In this document: positions 1 to 5,475 of the stretch, in pieces | Numbering within the stretch: position 1 is the first letter of the stretch | Layout of the letters: each line of letters starts with the position of its first letter | Source of the DNA: an uncultured Corynebacterium sp. | GTDB lineage: Bacteria; Actinomycetota; Actinomycetes; Mycobacteriales; Mycobacteriaceae | Assembly (NCBI RefSeq): GCF_937999985.1 | Contig: NZ_CALLDG010000008.1 | Coordinates: forward strand, 1 to 7,176 | Direction: 5' to 3' | DNA: 7,176 bases | Translations under genes and position numbers: made by a program | Notes under the pieces: model-generated | What the model saw: the letters and a program-made list of their open reading frames with translations, nothing else | What the model was told of the DNA's origin: nothing | The model's database searches: none

Positions 1-456
1 ACGGTGGTGCCCTACGAGATCCTGCTGCAGGGGGAAGACTCCATGTCCACGCTGGTGGAGAAGTTCCGCAAGAACCAGTCCGCCTGCCTCTTCGGCACCC
101 TCGGGCTGTGGCAAGGCGTGGACGTTCCCGGCAAGTCGCTTTCGCTGGTGATCATCGACCGCATCCCCTTCCCGCGCCCCGACGATCCGTTGCAGCAAGC
201 CCGGCAGGAAGCCGCCGATCAGCGCGGCGGCAGTGGATTCATGGAGGTGGCGGCGAACCATGCTGCGCTGCTGATGGCACAGGGCGCAGGCCGCCTGCTG
301 CGTTCCGTGGACGACCGGGGCGTGGTGGCGGTACTGGATCAGCGGCTGGCCACGAAGCGCTACGGCAGCTACATCCGCCGTTCGATGCCAGACTTCTGGT
401 ACACGGAAAACGGCGACACAGTGCGGGGTGCACTGCGTCGCCTGGTTGAAGCTTAG
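1..456 (+). CDS. DinG/Rad3-type ATP-dependent DNA helicase, C-terminal part (5' end outside window)
   Basis: Reading frame 1 is open from the first base to TAG at 454-456, giving the last 151 residues of a larger protein. Two superfamily 2 helicase signatures are visible. Motif V is FGTLGLWQGVDVPG (in-window residues 31-44). Motif VI begins QGAGRLLRS at residues 94-102 and continues with a D-x-G-x-V-x-x-x-D-x-R pattern ending at R115; it supplies the arginines that contact ATP. This pairing, with the I-I-D-R-I-P-F-x-x-P stretch between them, is typical of the DinG/XPD/Rad3 group, 5'-3' DNA helicases that act in repair and at R-loops or other structured DNA. The N-terminal half, with Walker A, the DEAH-type box and any iron-sulfur cysteines, is not in the window, so the DinG subtype cannot be separated from related helicases. 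The gene converges on the acidic repeat gene and probably has no functional link with the dynamin operon. Confidence 0.9.
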   Translation, partial: TVVPYEILLQGEDSMSTLVEKFRKNQSACLFGTLGLWQGVDVPGKSLSLVIIDRIPFPRPDDPLQQARQEAADQRGGSGFMEVAANHAALLMAQGAGRLLRSVDDRGVVAVLDQRLATKRYGSYIRRSMPDFWYTENGDTVRGALRRLVEA

Positions 457-494
457 GGCCGGGGGCTAGGCCCGAACCTGAGGCCCGGGCCTAG
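456..494. terminator. GC-rich inverted repeats between convergent genes, possible bidirectional terminator
   Basis: The 42-bp gap between the helicase stop (454-456) and the stop of the minus-strand gene (499-501) is almost entirely self-complementary. CTAGGCCCG (466-474) pairs perfectly with CGGGCCTAG (486-494), a 9-bp stem around an 11-nt loop. AGGCCCGGGCCT (481-492) is itself a 12-bp palindrome, and GGGCC (456-460) can pair alternatively with GGCCC (469-473). Neither strand has a T-run after the stem, so this is not a classic intrinsic terminator. Position and strength suggest termination for both genes, as with the T-tract-poor hairpins proposed for actinobacteria. Confidence 0.45.
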
Positions 495-498
495 TGCC

Positions 499-1722
499 TT
501 AGGCCAGGTCCGCGCCGTCGTTGCCAGCGGCTCCGCTGTCGCCAGCGCCGCCCAGCAGGTCGTCGAAGGTCGGAGCGATGTCCTCGGTGTAGGTCTCCTC
601 AGTGGACTCGTACACAGCATCGCCATCGTGGTCGTATGCCTTGGTGTCGCCGATGCCGTCGAAGTCGGTGTCCAGCAGAGCCTCATCGGTGAAGCCGTCG
701 CCATCGGTGTCCACGTGGCGCTCGTCGACCTGGCCGTCGCCGTCGGTGTCCACGAACACGGTGTCCGTCTGGTCGTTGCCGGTGGTGTCGATCTCGAGTG
801 CATCGATCTGGCCGTCGTTGTTGGTGTCATAAGCTACACCGTCTGCCAGGCCGTCGCCGTCCAGGTCCACGTACTCGCCGCCGTTCGGTGCTGCGTTGTC
901 CGCACCGGCGGACTGCAGGTCAGTGTCTGCGCCGCCCTGCGGGGCTGCCTCTTCTGCCGGGGCCTCTGCATTGTCCTCAGTGCGAGACTCGGGCTTGTCC
1001 TCTGCCGGAGCCTCAGCTGCCGGGGCTGCCGCAGCCGGAGCGTCAGCCTGTGGTGCTGCGTCCTGAGGCGCTGCAGTCTGGGTCTGGGAGCCCCAGATGC
1101 CCTCGCCTACTGCCTGCTGTGCCGCGGACGGCGGAACCTCGCCGCTGGTGCCATCCACAACGCCGTTGCCGTCGTGGTCGAACTCGGAGTAGTCGGAGAT
1201 TCCATCGCCATCGGTGTCATAACCAACGCTGTCTACCTTGCCGTCGCCGTCGAAGTCGTAGGCGGTGACGTCGTAGTTGCCGTCTGCATTGGAGTCGATC
1301 TTCACGTTGTCGGTCACACCGTCGCTGTCGTAGTCAGTGGCCTTGGTGTCCAGCTTGCCGTCGTTGGTGGTGTCTACCGACATGTTGTCGATCACGCCGT
1401 CGCCGTCGATGTCCTCGTAGACCGTGTCGACGATGCCGTCCTGGTCGTAGTCCATCTCCGCGCGGTCGGTCACTTCGTCGCCGTCCTTGTCGTAGACCGT
1501 GCCGTCCGGGCGTCCGTCGCCGGTGATGTCCACCTGGAAGGCGTCTGCCTCGCCGTCACCGTTGGTGTCCTGCGCGCCGACGATGTTGCCCTGGACCATG
1601 TTGCCGTCTGCGTCCAGTACATCCCAGCGACCCAGGGAGTGATCCGGGGCGCCCGCGTTGTCGTTGGTGGTGAGGCCGTTGTTGTTGCCGTTGTTGCCGT
1701 TGTTCAGGTTCTCGTTGGACAT
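499..1722 (-). CDS. Acidic calcium-binding-type repeat protein (18 x 13-residue DxDxDG repeats), no signal peptide
   Basis: This 407-residue, extremely acidic protein has no cysteine. Residues 2-16 are Asn/Gly-rich. Residues 51-193 are 11 gapless 13-residue units and residues 285-375 are 7 more, consensus x-D-x-D-G-D-G-x-x-D-x-x-x, as in EF-hand loops and thrombospondin type-3 repeats; the regularly placed Asp/Asn side chains are the expected calcium ligands. A Pro/Ala/Glu-rich linker (194-284) separates the blocks, and a Gly/Ala/Asp tail ends the protein. No signal peptide, transmembrane segment, lipobox or LPXTG motif is present. The ATG at 1722 is preceded by a strong AAAAGGAG; upstream, the frame reaches a stop without another ATG, GTG or TTG, so no signal peptide has been missed. 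The gene diverges from the dynamin operon across a shared control region. Calcium binding is inferred from the motif; the cellular role is unknown. An extracellular adhesin or stalk, or an internal ion buffer, are both possible. Confidence 0.9.
   Translation of the reverse strand: MSNENLNNGNNGNNNGLTTNDNAGAPDHSLGRWDVLDADGNMVQGNIVGAQDTNGDGEADAFQVDITGDGRPDGTVYDKDGDEVTDRAEMDYDQDGIVDTVYEDIDGDGVIDNMSVDTTNDGKLDTKATDYDSDGVTDNVKIDSNADGNYDVTAYDFDGDGKVDSVGYDTDGDGISDYSEFDHDGNGVVDGTSGEVPPSAAQQAVGEGIWGSQTQTAAPQDAAPQADAPAAAAPAAEAPAEDKPESRTEDNAEAPAEEAAPQGGADTDLQSAGADNAAPNGGEYVDLDGDGLADGVAYDTNNDGQIDALEIDTTGNDQTDTVFVDTDGDGQVDERHVDTDGDGFTDEALLDTDFDGIGDTKAYDHDGDAVYESTEETYTEDIAPTFDDLLGGAGDSGAAGNDGADLA
598..870 (-). 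repeat. Coding repeat block 2: seven 39-bp units
   Basis: Residues 285-375 of the acidic protein form seven consecutive 13-residue units without insertion or deletion, beginning VDLDGDGLADGVA. Units 4 and 5 (VDTDGDGQVDERH, VDTDGDGFTDEAL) are the most alike. The last unit (YDHDGDAVYESTE) has lost the second Gly and the final Asp, as expected for a capping repeat. The DNA is not identical between units, so the array is old or selected at the protein level. Confidence 0.9.
1144..1572 (-). repeat. Coding repeat block 1: eleven 39-bp units
   Basis: Residues 51-193 form eleven consecutive 13-residue units, from QDTNGDGEADAFQ to FDHDGNGVVDGTS, in perfect 39-bp register. A decayed unit (LDADGNMVQGNIV, residues 36-48) stands two residues out of register just before it. 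Position 2 is Asp in every unit and position 10 is Asp in every unit; the central Gly-Asp-Gly varies (for example SNADG, TTNDG). This is a protein repeat and not a CRISPR or a mobile repeat. Confidence 0.9.
1672..1704 (-). repeat. In-frame AAC/GGC triplet tract encoding the Asn/Gly-rich N-terminus
   Basis: Residues 7-16 (NNGNNGNNNG) are encoded almost only by AAC and GGC codons, giving a low-complexity triplet tract on the minus strand near the start of the acidic protein. Slippage by a unit would alter tail length without breaking the frame. The tract is short, so instability is only a possibility. Confidence 0.6.
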
Positions 1723-1728
1723 TGTGTG

Positions 1729-1736
1729 CTCCTTTT
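1729..1736 (-). promoter_or_regulatory. Strong ribosome binding site of the acidic repeat gene
   Basis: On the minus strand this reads AAAAGGAG, followed by six bases and then the ATG at 1722. It is the best Shine-Dalgarno sequence in the window and fixes the start of the acidic protein, suggesting it can be translated at a high level. Confidence 0.85.
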
Positions 1737-1798
1737 CAGTGTTCTTCTTAGTATCCTTCAGGCTCTTCCTGGCTGCCTGTCAGTTATTGAATGCCCCT

Positions 1799-1822
1799 CC
1801 CCTACAAGTTGTTCCTTGGGGG
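1799..1822. repeat. Bulged hairpin of C and G tracts
   Basis: CCCC-TA-CAAG (1799-1808) can pair with CTTG-GGGG (1815-1822) around a 6-nt loop, leaving TA as a bulge. On the plus strand it is followed by an AT-rich stretch (1823-1833), giving a terminator-like look, but no plus-strand gene ends here. The GGGGG at 1818-1822 could instead pair with CCCCC at 1838-1842. It may be an operator, a barrier to antisense transcription, or a leader structure of the minus-strand gene if that is transcribed from farther upstream. Confidence 0.35.
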
Positions 1823-1944
1823 TATTTATTGTTGACGCCCCCTCGCCCCAAAACCCACAAACTCCCTAGTAAAAAGGCATTTCTTTCACTTGAATCCTGA
1901 AAGCAGTTCCGGGGGTAAAAGCATGCGCGACGTTCACGCTGCAC

Positions 1945-1977
1945 TTCCGAAAAGCCTATTTATCGGCATACTAGAAT
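1945..1977 (+). promoter_or_regulatory. Candidate promoter of the dynamin/Hsp70 operon
   Basis: A possible -35 TTCCGA (1945-1950) and -10 CATACT (1967-1972) are 16 bases apart; an overlapping alternative -10 is TAGAAT (1972-1977), which fits the TANANT pattern common in corynebacteria. Transcription would start near 1979-1984 and leave a leader of about 70-77 bases before the GTG at 2056. The -35 is weak, so the assignment is tentative. Confidence 0.35.
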
Positions 1978-1985
1978 GGCATTCT
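1973..1985. promoter_or_regulatory. Perfect dyad AGAATG-G-CATTCT, candidate operator
   Basis: Two 6-bp arms around a single central base form a perfect 13-bp dyad that overlaps or directly follows the candidate -10 element of the dynamin operon. A second, imperfect dyad lies just upstream: CCGAAAA at 1947-1953 against TTATCGG at 1960-1966, with one mismatch. This is the layout expected for a repressor site, but I do not recognise the motif as the site of a known actinobacterial regulator. Confidence 0.4.
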
Positions 1986-2004
1986 CGCATTACCGAGTAC
2001 TACC

Positions 2005-2021
2005 GTGCGCTCGCCGCGCAC
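2005..2021 (+). promoter_or_regulatory. Leader hairpin GTGCGC/GCGCAC
   Basis: GTGCGC (2005-2010) and GCGCAC (2016-2021) form a perfect 6-bp stem around TCGCC. It lies between the candidate promoter and the ribosome site of the first dynamin gene, so it probably belongs to the untranslated leader. It includes the GTG at 2005 that a longest-frame rule would choose as start. Confidence 0.4.
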
Positions 2022-2037
2022 TAACCGGGCACTACAC

Positions 2038-2044
2038 AGAAAGG
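2038..2044 (+). promoter_or_regulatory. Ribosome binding site deciding the GTG start at 2056
   Basis: AGAAAGG ends 11 bases before GTG 2056. No comparable purine-rich sequence precedes the in-frame GTG at 2005, so the downstream start is preferred. The spacing is at the long end of normal, which keeps this a moderate call. Confidence 0.5.
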
Positions 2045-2055
2045 CGATACCCACC

Positions 2056-3918
2056 GTGACCCCCTACCCCAACGCTGCGGGCCGATCCCCCCAGGCAAGC
2101 GTCGAACGCGGGGCCACCATCGCCAGAAAATACAAAATGCACGATGCCGCGGATCGCGTGCAAAACCTCGTGAATGCGAAGTACCGCACCTCCGCCGTGG
2201 TCATCATCGGCGAAGTCAAGCGCGGAAAGTCCTCCCTCGTCAACGCTCTGGTTGGTCGGCGCGATCTGCTGCCGGTGGACGTCATCACCGCCACCAGTGC
2301 CCCCATCCGCATCCACACGGAGCCCGACCAGGATCCGGACCAGCCGGTGCTGGCGCGCCTGGTGCGGGGCACGGAGTACGACCCGATCGAACCCGAGGAT
2401 CTGAAGAACTGGGTCACCCAGGAAGCCGTGGATGCTATCAACCGTGCGCCGAAAGATAGCAAGGAAGTAGCCTCCCTGCCCAGTGCCGCCGAGCTGCTGG
2501 TCCCTTACTCTGGCATGGGCAAGGTGACCATCGTCGATACTCCGGGCGTGGGCGGCCTGGACGAGCACGCGGTGGCGGCCTCCCTGGCGGAGGCCCGGAA
2601 TGCCGGTGTACTGCTCATGGTCTGCGACGCCTCCACCCCCATCACCGCCCCGGAGATGGATATTCTCCGCCGCGCCCGCGAGCAGGTCGGCAGCGTGATC
2701 GTGGCCGTCACCAAGACCGATAAGAATGTGCGCCGCTGGCGCTCCATCGTCGCCGACGACCAGCGCCTCATCGCAGAGCACCTCGGCCTGGACATCCCAG
2801 TGATTGGGGTTTCCTCGTTGCGGGCTTTGGACGCGACGGAATCGGCGTCACCAGAAAAAAGGGCACAGATCGAGCAACGGTGCGGCATCGCCGAGCTGCG
2901 CCAACAGATCATCGACCACGTGAACTCGCCGGGCAACCTCGGCACGGTGACCGCGCTCGAGATCACCAAGTCGACGATGCACACCATCACTACCGACATC
3001 GAGCGGGACATCAAGCTGTACGACAAGACCAGCGATGCAGTCGGCGAACTCGAAGCCGAAAAGCGCAAGCTGGAGGCCTTCCGCGATGCCACCAGCGAGT
3101 GGGAACAGCTGTTTATGCGCGACATCCAGCTGAGCCGCAACAAGGTTTCCGCGGCGATGGACGAAGCGCTGACGGACGTAAAGACGCGTTGGACCAACCG
3201 CGTCAACGCCGAAGGCATGCGCGTGCTGCGCAGCAAACCGCAGGTATTCACCAGCCAAATCGAGATTGAACTGCGGCAGATCATGGAGCAGATGGTGATG
3301 GCCATGGTCAGTGAGGTGACAGCCCGTGCCGCGCAGCTGTTCCAGGGGCGCCAGGACATGGTGGACCAAGTACAGCAGCAGATTTTCGCAGCACTGGCCC
3401 CGCCGAGCACCCTCAGCCACGACGTGGAGAAGAAAACCACCGGGCTGGTGGACCCGTCGATGCTGACAATGGGCATTGTCGGCGCGGGCGCCCTGACGGT
3501 CGTGATCCCCTTCGCGCCCGTGGCCGCAGCGGCTTGGATCGGCGTGAACATGGGCTACCGGGCGATGCGCAACGGCAAGCAGCACCTACTTATCTGGCTC
3601 CGCGAGACCATCGCGACGACCCGCACCTCTATCAACCGCATGATCGACATTGCGATCACGACAGGTAGGACGGAGATCCTGCTGCGCCACCGCTCCGCGA
3701 TCCGCCAGGAGCAGCGCAACCTACAGTCCAAGATCGAATCCGCGCAGAAGATCGCCCGCGAATCCGAGGCTCAGCGCAAGCAGACCATCAGCCGGCTGAA
3801 GAAGAACCTGGAGATCGTGAACCAGACCATCGAAGAGCTAGATGGGCACCTGGCGGCGCTGAAGCGCACCCGGCGCGGGGCGGCGAGCATGGCAGAACAC
3901 GCGAAGGCGGGGATGTAA
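2056..3918 (+). CDS. Dynamin-like GTPase, IniA-like (first of a pair)
   Basis: This 620-residue protein (637 if translation began at GTG 2005) is close in length to mycobacterial IniA (about 640). Its GTPase motifs are complete: P-loop GEVKRGKSS (52-60), the switch threonine region TATSAP (78-83), DTPGVGG (161-167) and TKTD (219-222). A long helical region follows. A hydrophobic segment at about 469-498 (with AGALTVVIPFAPVAAAAWIG at 477-496) probably inserts in or anchors to the membrane. Residues from about 544 to 613 are a charged coiled coil. Bacterial dynamin-like proteins of this type use GTP hydrolysis to remodel membranes, and mycobacterial IniA mediates membrane fission; action at the inner face of the cytoplasmic membrane is inferred. 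The stop codon touches the start of the next GTPase gene, consistent with a heteromeric pair. Family assignment is firm; equivalence to IniA rests on length, pairing and domain order rather than on an alignment. Confidence 0.92.
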   Translation: MTPYPNAAGRSPQASVERGATIARKYKMHDAADRVQNLVNAKYRTSAVVIIGEVKRGKSSLVNALVGRRDLLPVDVITATSAPIRIHTEPDQDPDQPVLARLVRGTEYDPIEPEDLKNWVTQEAVDAINRAPKDSKEVASLPSAAELLVPYSGMGKVTIVDTPGVGGLDEHAVAASLAEARNAGVLLMVCDASTPITAPEMDILRRAREQVGSVIVAVTKTDKNVRRWRSIVADDQRLIAEHLGLDIPVIGVSSLRALDATESASPEKRAQIEQRCGIAELRQQIIDHVNSPGNLGTVTALEITKSTMHTITTDIERDIKLYDKTSDAVGELEAEKRKLEAFRDATSEWEQLFMRDIQLSRNKVSAAMDEALTDVKTRWTNRVNAEGMRVLRSKPQVFTSQIEIELRQIMEQMVMAMVSEVTARAAQLFQGRQDMVDQVQQQIFAALAPPSTLSHDVEKKTTGLVDPSMLTMGIVGAGALTVVIPFAPVAAAAWIGVNMGYRAMRNGKQHLLIWLRETIATTRTSINRMIDIAITTGRTEILLRHRSAIRQEQRNLQSKIESAQKIARESEAQRKQTISRLKKNLEIVNQTIEELDGHLAALKRTRRGAASMAEHAKAGM

Positions 3919-3921
3919 ATG
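3903..3921 (+). promoter_or_regulatory. Stop-start junction with ribosome site, translational coupling
   Basis: The first dynamin gene ends with TAA (3916-3918) and the second starts with ATG at 3919, a gap of zero bases. Purine-rich GAAGG (3903-3907) and GGGGA (3909-3913) inside the end of the first gene can serve as the ribosome site. Re-initiation would couple synthesis of the two GTPases. Confidence 0.65.
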
Positions 3922-5391
3922 GAGCAGGGAAATCAGATCCAGTCGGCCTCGGCGCATTTGAGCCAGCGCGTCTCTGACCTGACGCTGCTGCTCACCCAGG
4001 CTGTCGACGCTTTGGCTGGCGGTTCGCCGGATCTGGCGCGGCACGCCGAACAGCTGCGCCTGATGGTCACCCGCCCGCCGCGCGTGGCTGTGGTCGGCCG
4101 CCTGAAATCTGGAAAGTCCACGCTGGTCAACGCGTTGACGGAGAACCTCATTGCCGCCACCGGCGCCCTGGAGTGCACCATGGCGGTGAGCATGTACCAC
4201 AACGGTGCGCCCGCCCGCGCCGAGATCCACACCACCGACGGGCAGGTCATCCGCGTGCCGCTGAACAACGGCCCGCTGAACAACCTGACCGTGCCGGTGA
4301 ACCAGGTGGACTTTGTGGATCAGTTCCTGCCCAACCGGCGCCTCCAGGAGCTCACGCTGATTGACACCCCCGGCACCGCCACCCTGACCGTCGAAAACGA
4401 GGAGCGCACCCGCCGCGTACTCGTCGACGGACAAAAAGACACGCGCCGCGCCAGCGGTTGGGCCGACTGCCTTGTCTTCTTATCGGACTCTGCCCCGCGC
4501 GAGGACGAGAAACGGTTCCTCTCCCAATTGGGAATGACGCCCCTAAATACCGTCGGCATCCTTTCCAGAGCGGACTCTTTCGGTTCCGGTGCCTTCGGCC
4601 CCATCGATCCGTTGCAGCACGCCCGCCAGCACGCCGACAGCATTCAGAAGCGACTGATGAGCACGGTGCAGCGCACCATTCCGCTCTCCGGCCTGATGGC
4701 GGAATCCGCCCTGACGGGCAAGGTCACCGGCGAGGTGGCCCGTAACTTGAGTGCGCTGGCGCATCTGGACCGCGAAGGCCTGCTGGACCTGCTGGAGGCG
4801 GAGGATCCGCGGGAGATCGTGCCGGAGTGCAGCGCCAGCATCCGAGACGACCTGCTGGACGTCATGGGCGAATACGGAGTGTTCGCCGGGCGCCGCATCG
4901 CCGCCGAGGGCGGGGCGCCGGCGCTGGTCAAGTGGATGGTGGAGACTTCCGGGGTCTCGGAACTGGTGCATCTGCTGACCGGCGACATCACCTACTTCGC
5001 CGTGCTGCAGCGCGCCGCCCGGATGCTGGATGTGCTGGACGACCTGGCCTCTAACCACCCGGACCTGCAGCACGTACGCTGGGTGCAATCGGTGACACTG
5101 GCGCAGCCGGGCATGCACTTCGTAATGCTGTACCGCAGCTACCGCAACACCTACGCCTCTACCCCGGATTCGCGCTTGCTGCCGCTGCTACGCTCCGCCG
5201 TGACGGCCGGGCACCCGGCAGAGACTGTGAGCCTGCCGCGCGATACGCCGGTGGAACAGGTTCGCCAGGCGCTGGAGGAGAAGATCTCAGAGATGCAGCA
5301 AATGTCTATGTCTCCGCTGTCCGCGGCGGAGGATGAGGCCCGCGAGCGCCTCCTGGGCTCTTTCCAATCAGCGCTACAAGCCACGCACTAA
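3919..5391 (+). CDS. Dynamin-like GTPase, IniC-like (second of the pair)
   Basis: This 490-residue protein almost equals mycobacterial IniC in length (about 493). It carries a canonical P-loop GRLKSGKST (60-68), a switch region ATGALECTMAVS (80-91) in which T87 is the likely magnesium-coordinating threonine, and DTPGT (149-153). The G4 position reads LSRAD (215-219), so the usual Asn/Thr-Lys-x-Asp is changed to Ser-Arg-Ala-Asp; the Asp that reads guanine is retained. The remainder is mostly helical with no clear transmembrane segment, unlike its upstream partner, and there is no long C-terminal coiled coil. It may therefore reach the membrane through the IniA-like protein. The start is the ATG abutting the upstream stop. 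An 84-bp gap separates it from the Hsp70-type gene. The dynamin-superfamily call is firm; the IniC equivalence rests on length and gene order. Confidence 0.9.
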   Translation: MEQGNQIQSASAHLSQRVSDLTLLLTQAVDALAGGSPDLARHAEQLRLMVTRPPRVAVVGRLKSGKSTLVNALTENLIAATGALECTMAVSMYHNGAPARAEIHTTDGQVIRVPLNNGPLNNLTVPVNQVDFVDQFLPNRRLQELTLIDTPGTATLTVENEERTRRVLVDGQKDTRRASGWADCLVFLSDSAPREDEKRFLSQLGMTPLNTVGILSRADSFGSGAFGPIDPLQHARQHADSIQKRLMSTVQRTIPLSGLMAESALTGKVTGEVARNLSALAHLDREGLLDLLEAEDPREIVPECSASIRDDLLDVMGEYGVFAGRRIAAEGGAPALVKWMVETSGVSELVHLLTGDITYFAVLQRAARMLDVLDDLASNHPDLQHVRWVQSVTLAQPGMHFVMLYRSYRNTYASTPDSRLLPLLRSAVTAGHPAETVSLPRDTPVEQVRQALEEKISEMQQMSMSPLSAAEDEARERLLGSFQSALQATH

Positions 5392-5475
5392 AGGCCAACC
5401 GAGGCGCTAAAGTGTAAGCTACTTATGCCTTAAACGCTATTAAACCCTTATGTTTTGTCAGGAGCTGTACTTTAA
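5392..5475 (+). promoter_or_regulatory. AT-rich gap before the Hsp70-type gene, possible internal promoter
   Basis: This 84-bp gap is markedly more AT-rich than the coding sequence around it. It contains TATTAA (5438-5443), a possible -10, but the matching -35 position (TAAGCT, 5415-5420) is poor. TTAAAC occurs twice exactly 10 bases apart (5430-5435, 5440-5445), and CTTATG twice 25 bases apart (5422-5427, 5447-5452). No terminator hairpin is apparent, so read-through from the dynamin genes is likely, with a second promoter possible. Confidence 0.35.
5460..5464 (+). promoter_or_regulatory. Ribosome binding site of the Hsp70-type gene
   Basis: AGGAG lies 11 bases before ATG 5476. The protein begins MTNAWHLAVDFGTSNTA, placing the first phosphate-binding loop at the usual distance from the N-terminus of an Hsp70-fold ATPase and confirming the start. 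Confidence 0.65.

Larger units (their letters stand above)
1723..2055. other. Divergent intergenic control region between acidic repeat gene and dynamin operon
   Basis: This 333-bp stretch holds no convincing gene and is AT-richer than its surroundings, so it should carry the promoters of both divergent units. Visible elements are the ribosome sites at each end, a G/C-tract hairpin at 1799-1822, two copies of a GTTCC-n-GGGGGTA motif (1810-1824 and 1905-1917), nested dyads at 1947-1966 and 1973-1985, and a 6-bp hairpin at 2005-2021. A weak -10-like GATACT lies on the minus strand at 1755-1750, about 21 bases before the minus-strand ribosome site, without a recognisable -35. Confidence 0.7.

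Noticed and set aside
598..1572. CRISPR array or satellite DNA
   Set aside because: The 39-bp period is constant without unique spacers, the DNA units differ, and the conserved pattern is at the protein level.
628..1869. Long plus-strand reading frame (413 codons) opposite the acidic repeat gene
   Set aside because: It is the mirror of GAC/GGC-rich repeat codons, giving a Val-rich periodic translation. The minus-strand frame has a strong ribosome site and meaningful repeats.
1658..1900. Small plus-strand frame in the divergent region
   Set aside because: It starts inside the acidic gene on the opposite strand, has no ribosome site, and its hydrophobic stretch is the antisense of an Asn-rich tract.
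2005..2055. N-terminal extension of the first dynamin from GTG 2005
   Set aside because: There is no ribosome site, the codon lies in a hairpin, and the extra 17 residues are basic and unlike a domain. The start at 2056 is preferred, but not proven.
1723..2055. Known regulator boxes (LexA, DtxR or Fur type) in the divergent region
   Set aside because: No stretch fits the GAAC-n4-GTTC or TTAGGTTAGGCTAACC-type patterns. The dyads present are of other sequence.
2505..3551. Minus-strand frame of 348 codons opposite the first dynamin
   Set aside because: It is a shadow frame in GC-rich coding DNA with Ser/Arg-rich, motif-free translation, while the opposite strand has intact GTPase motifs.
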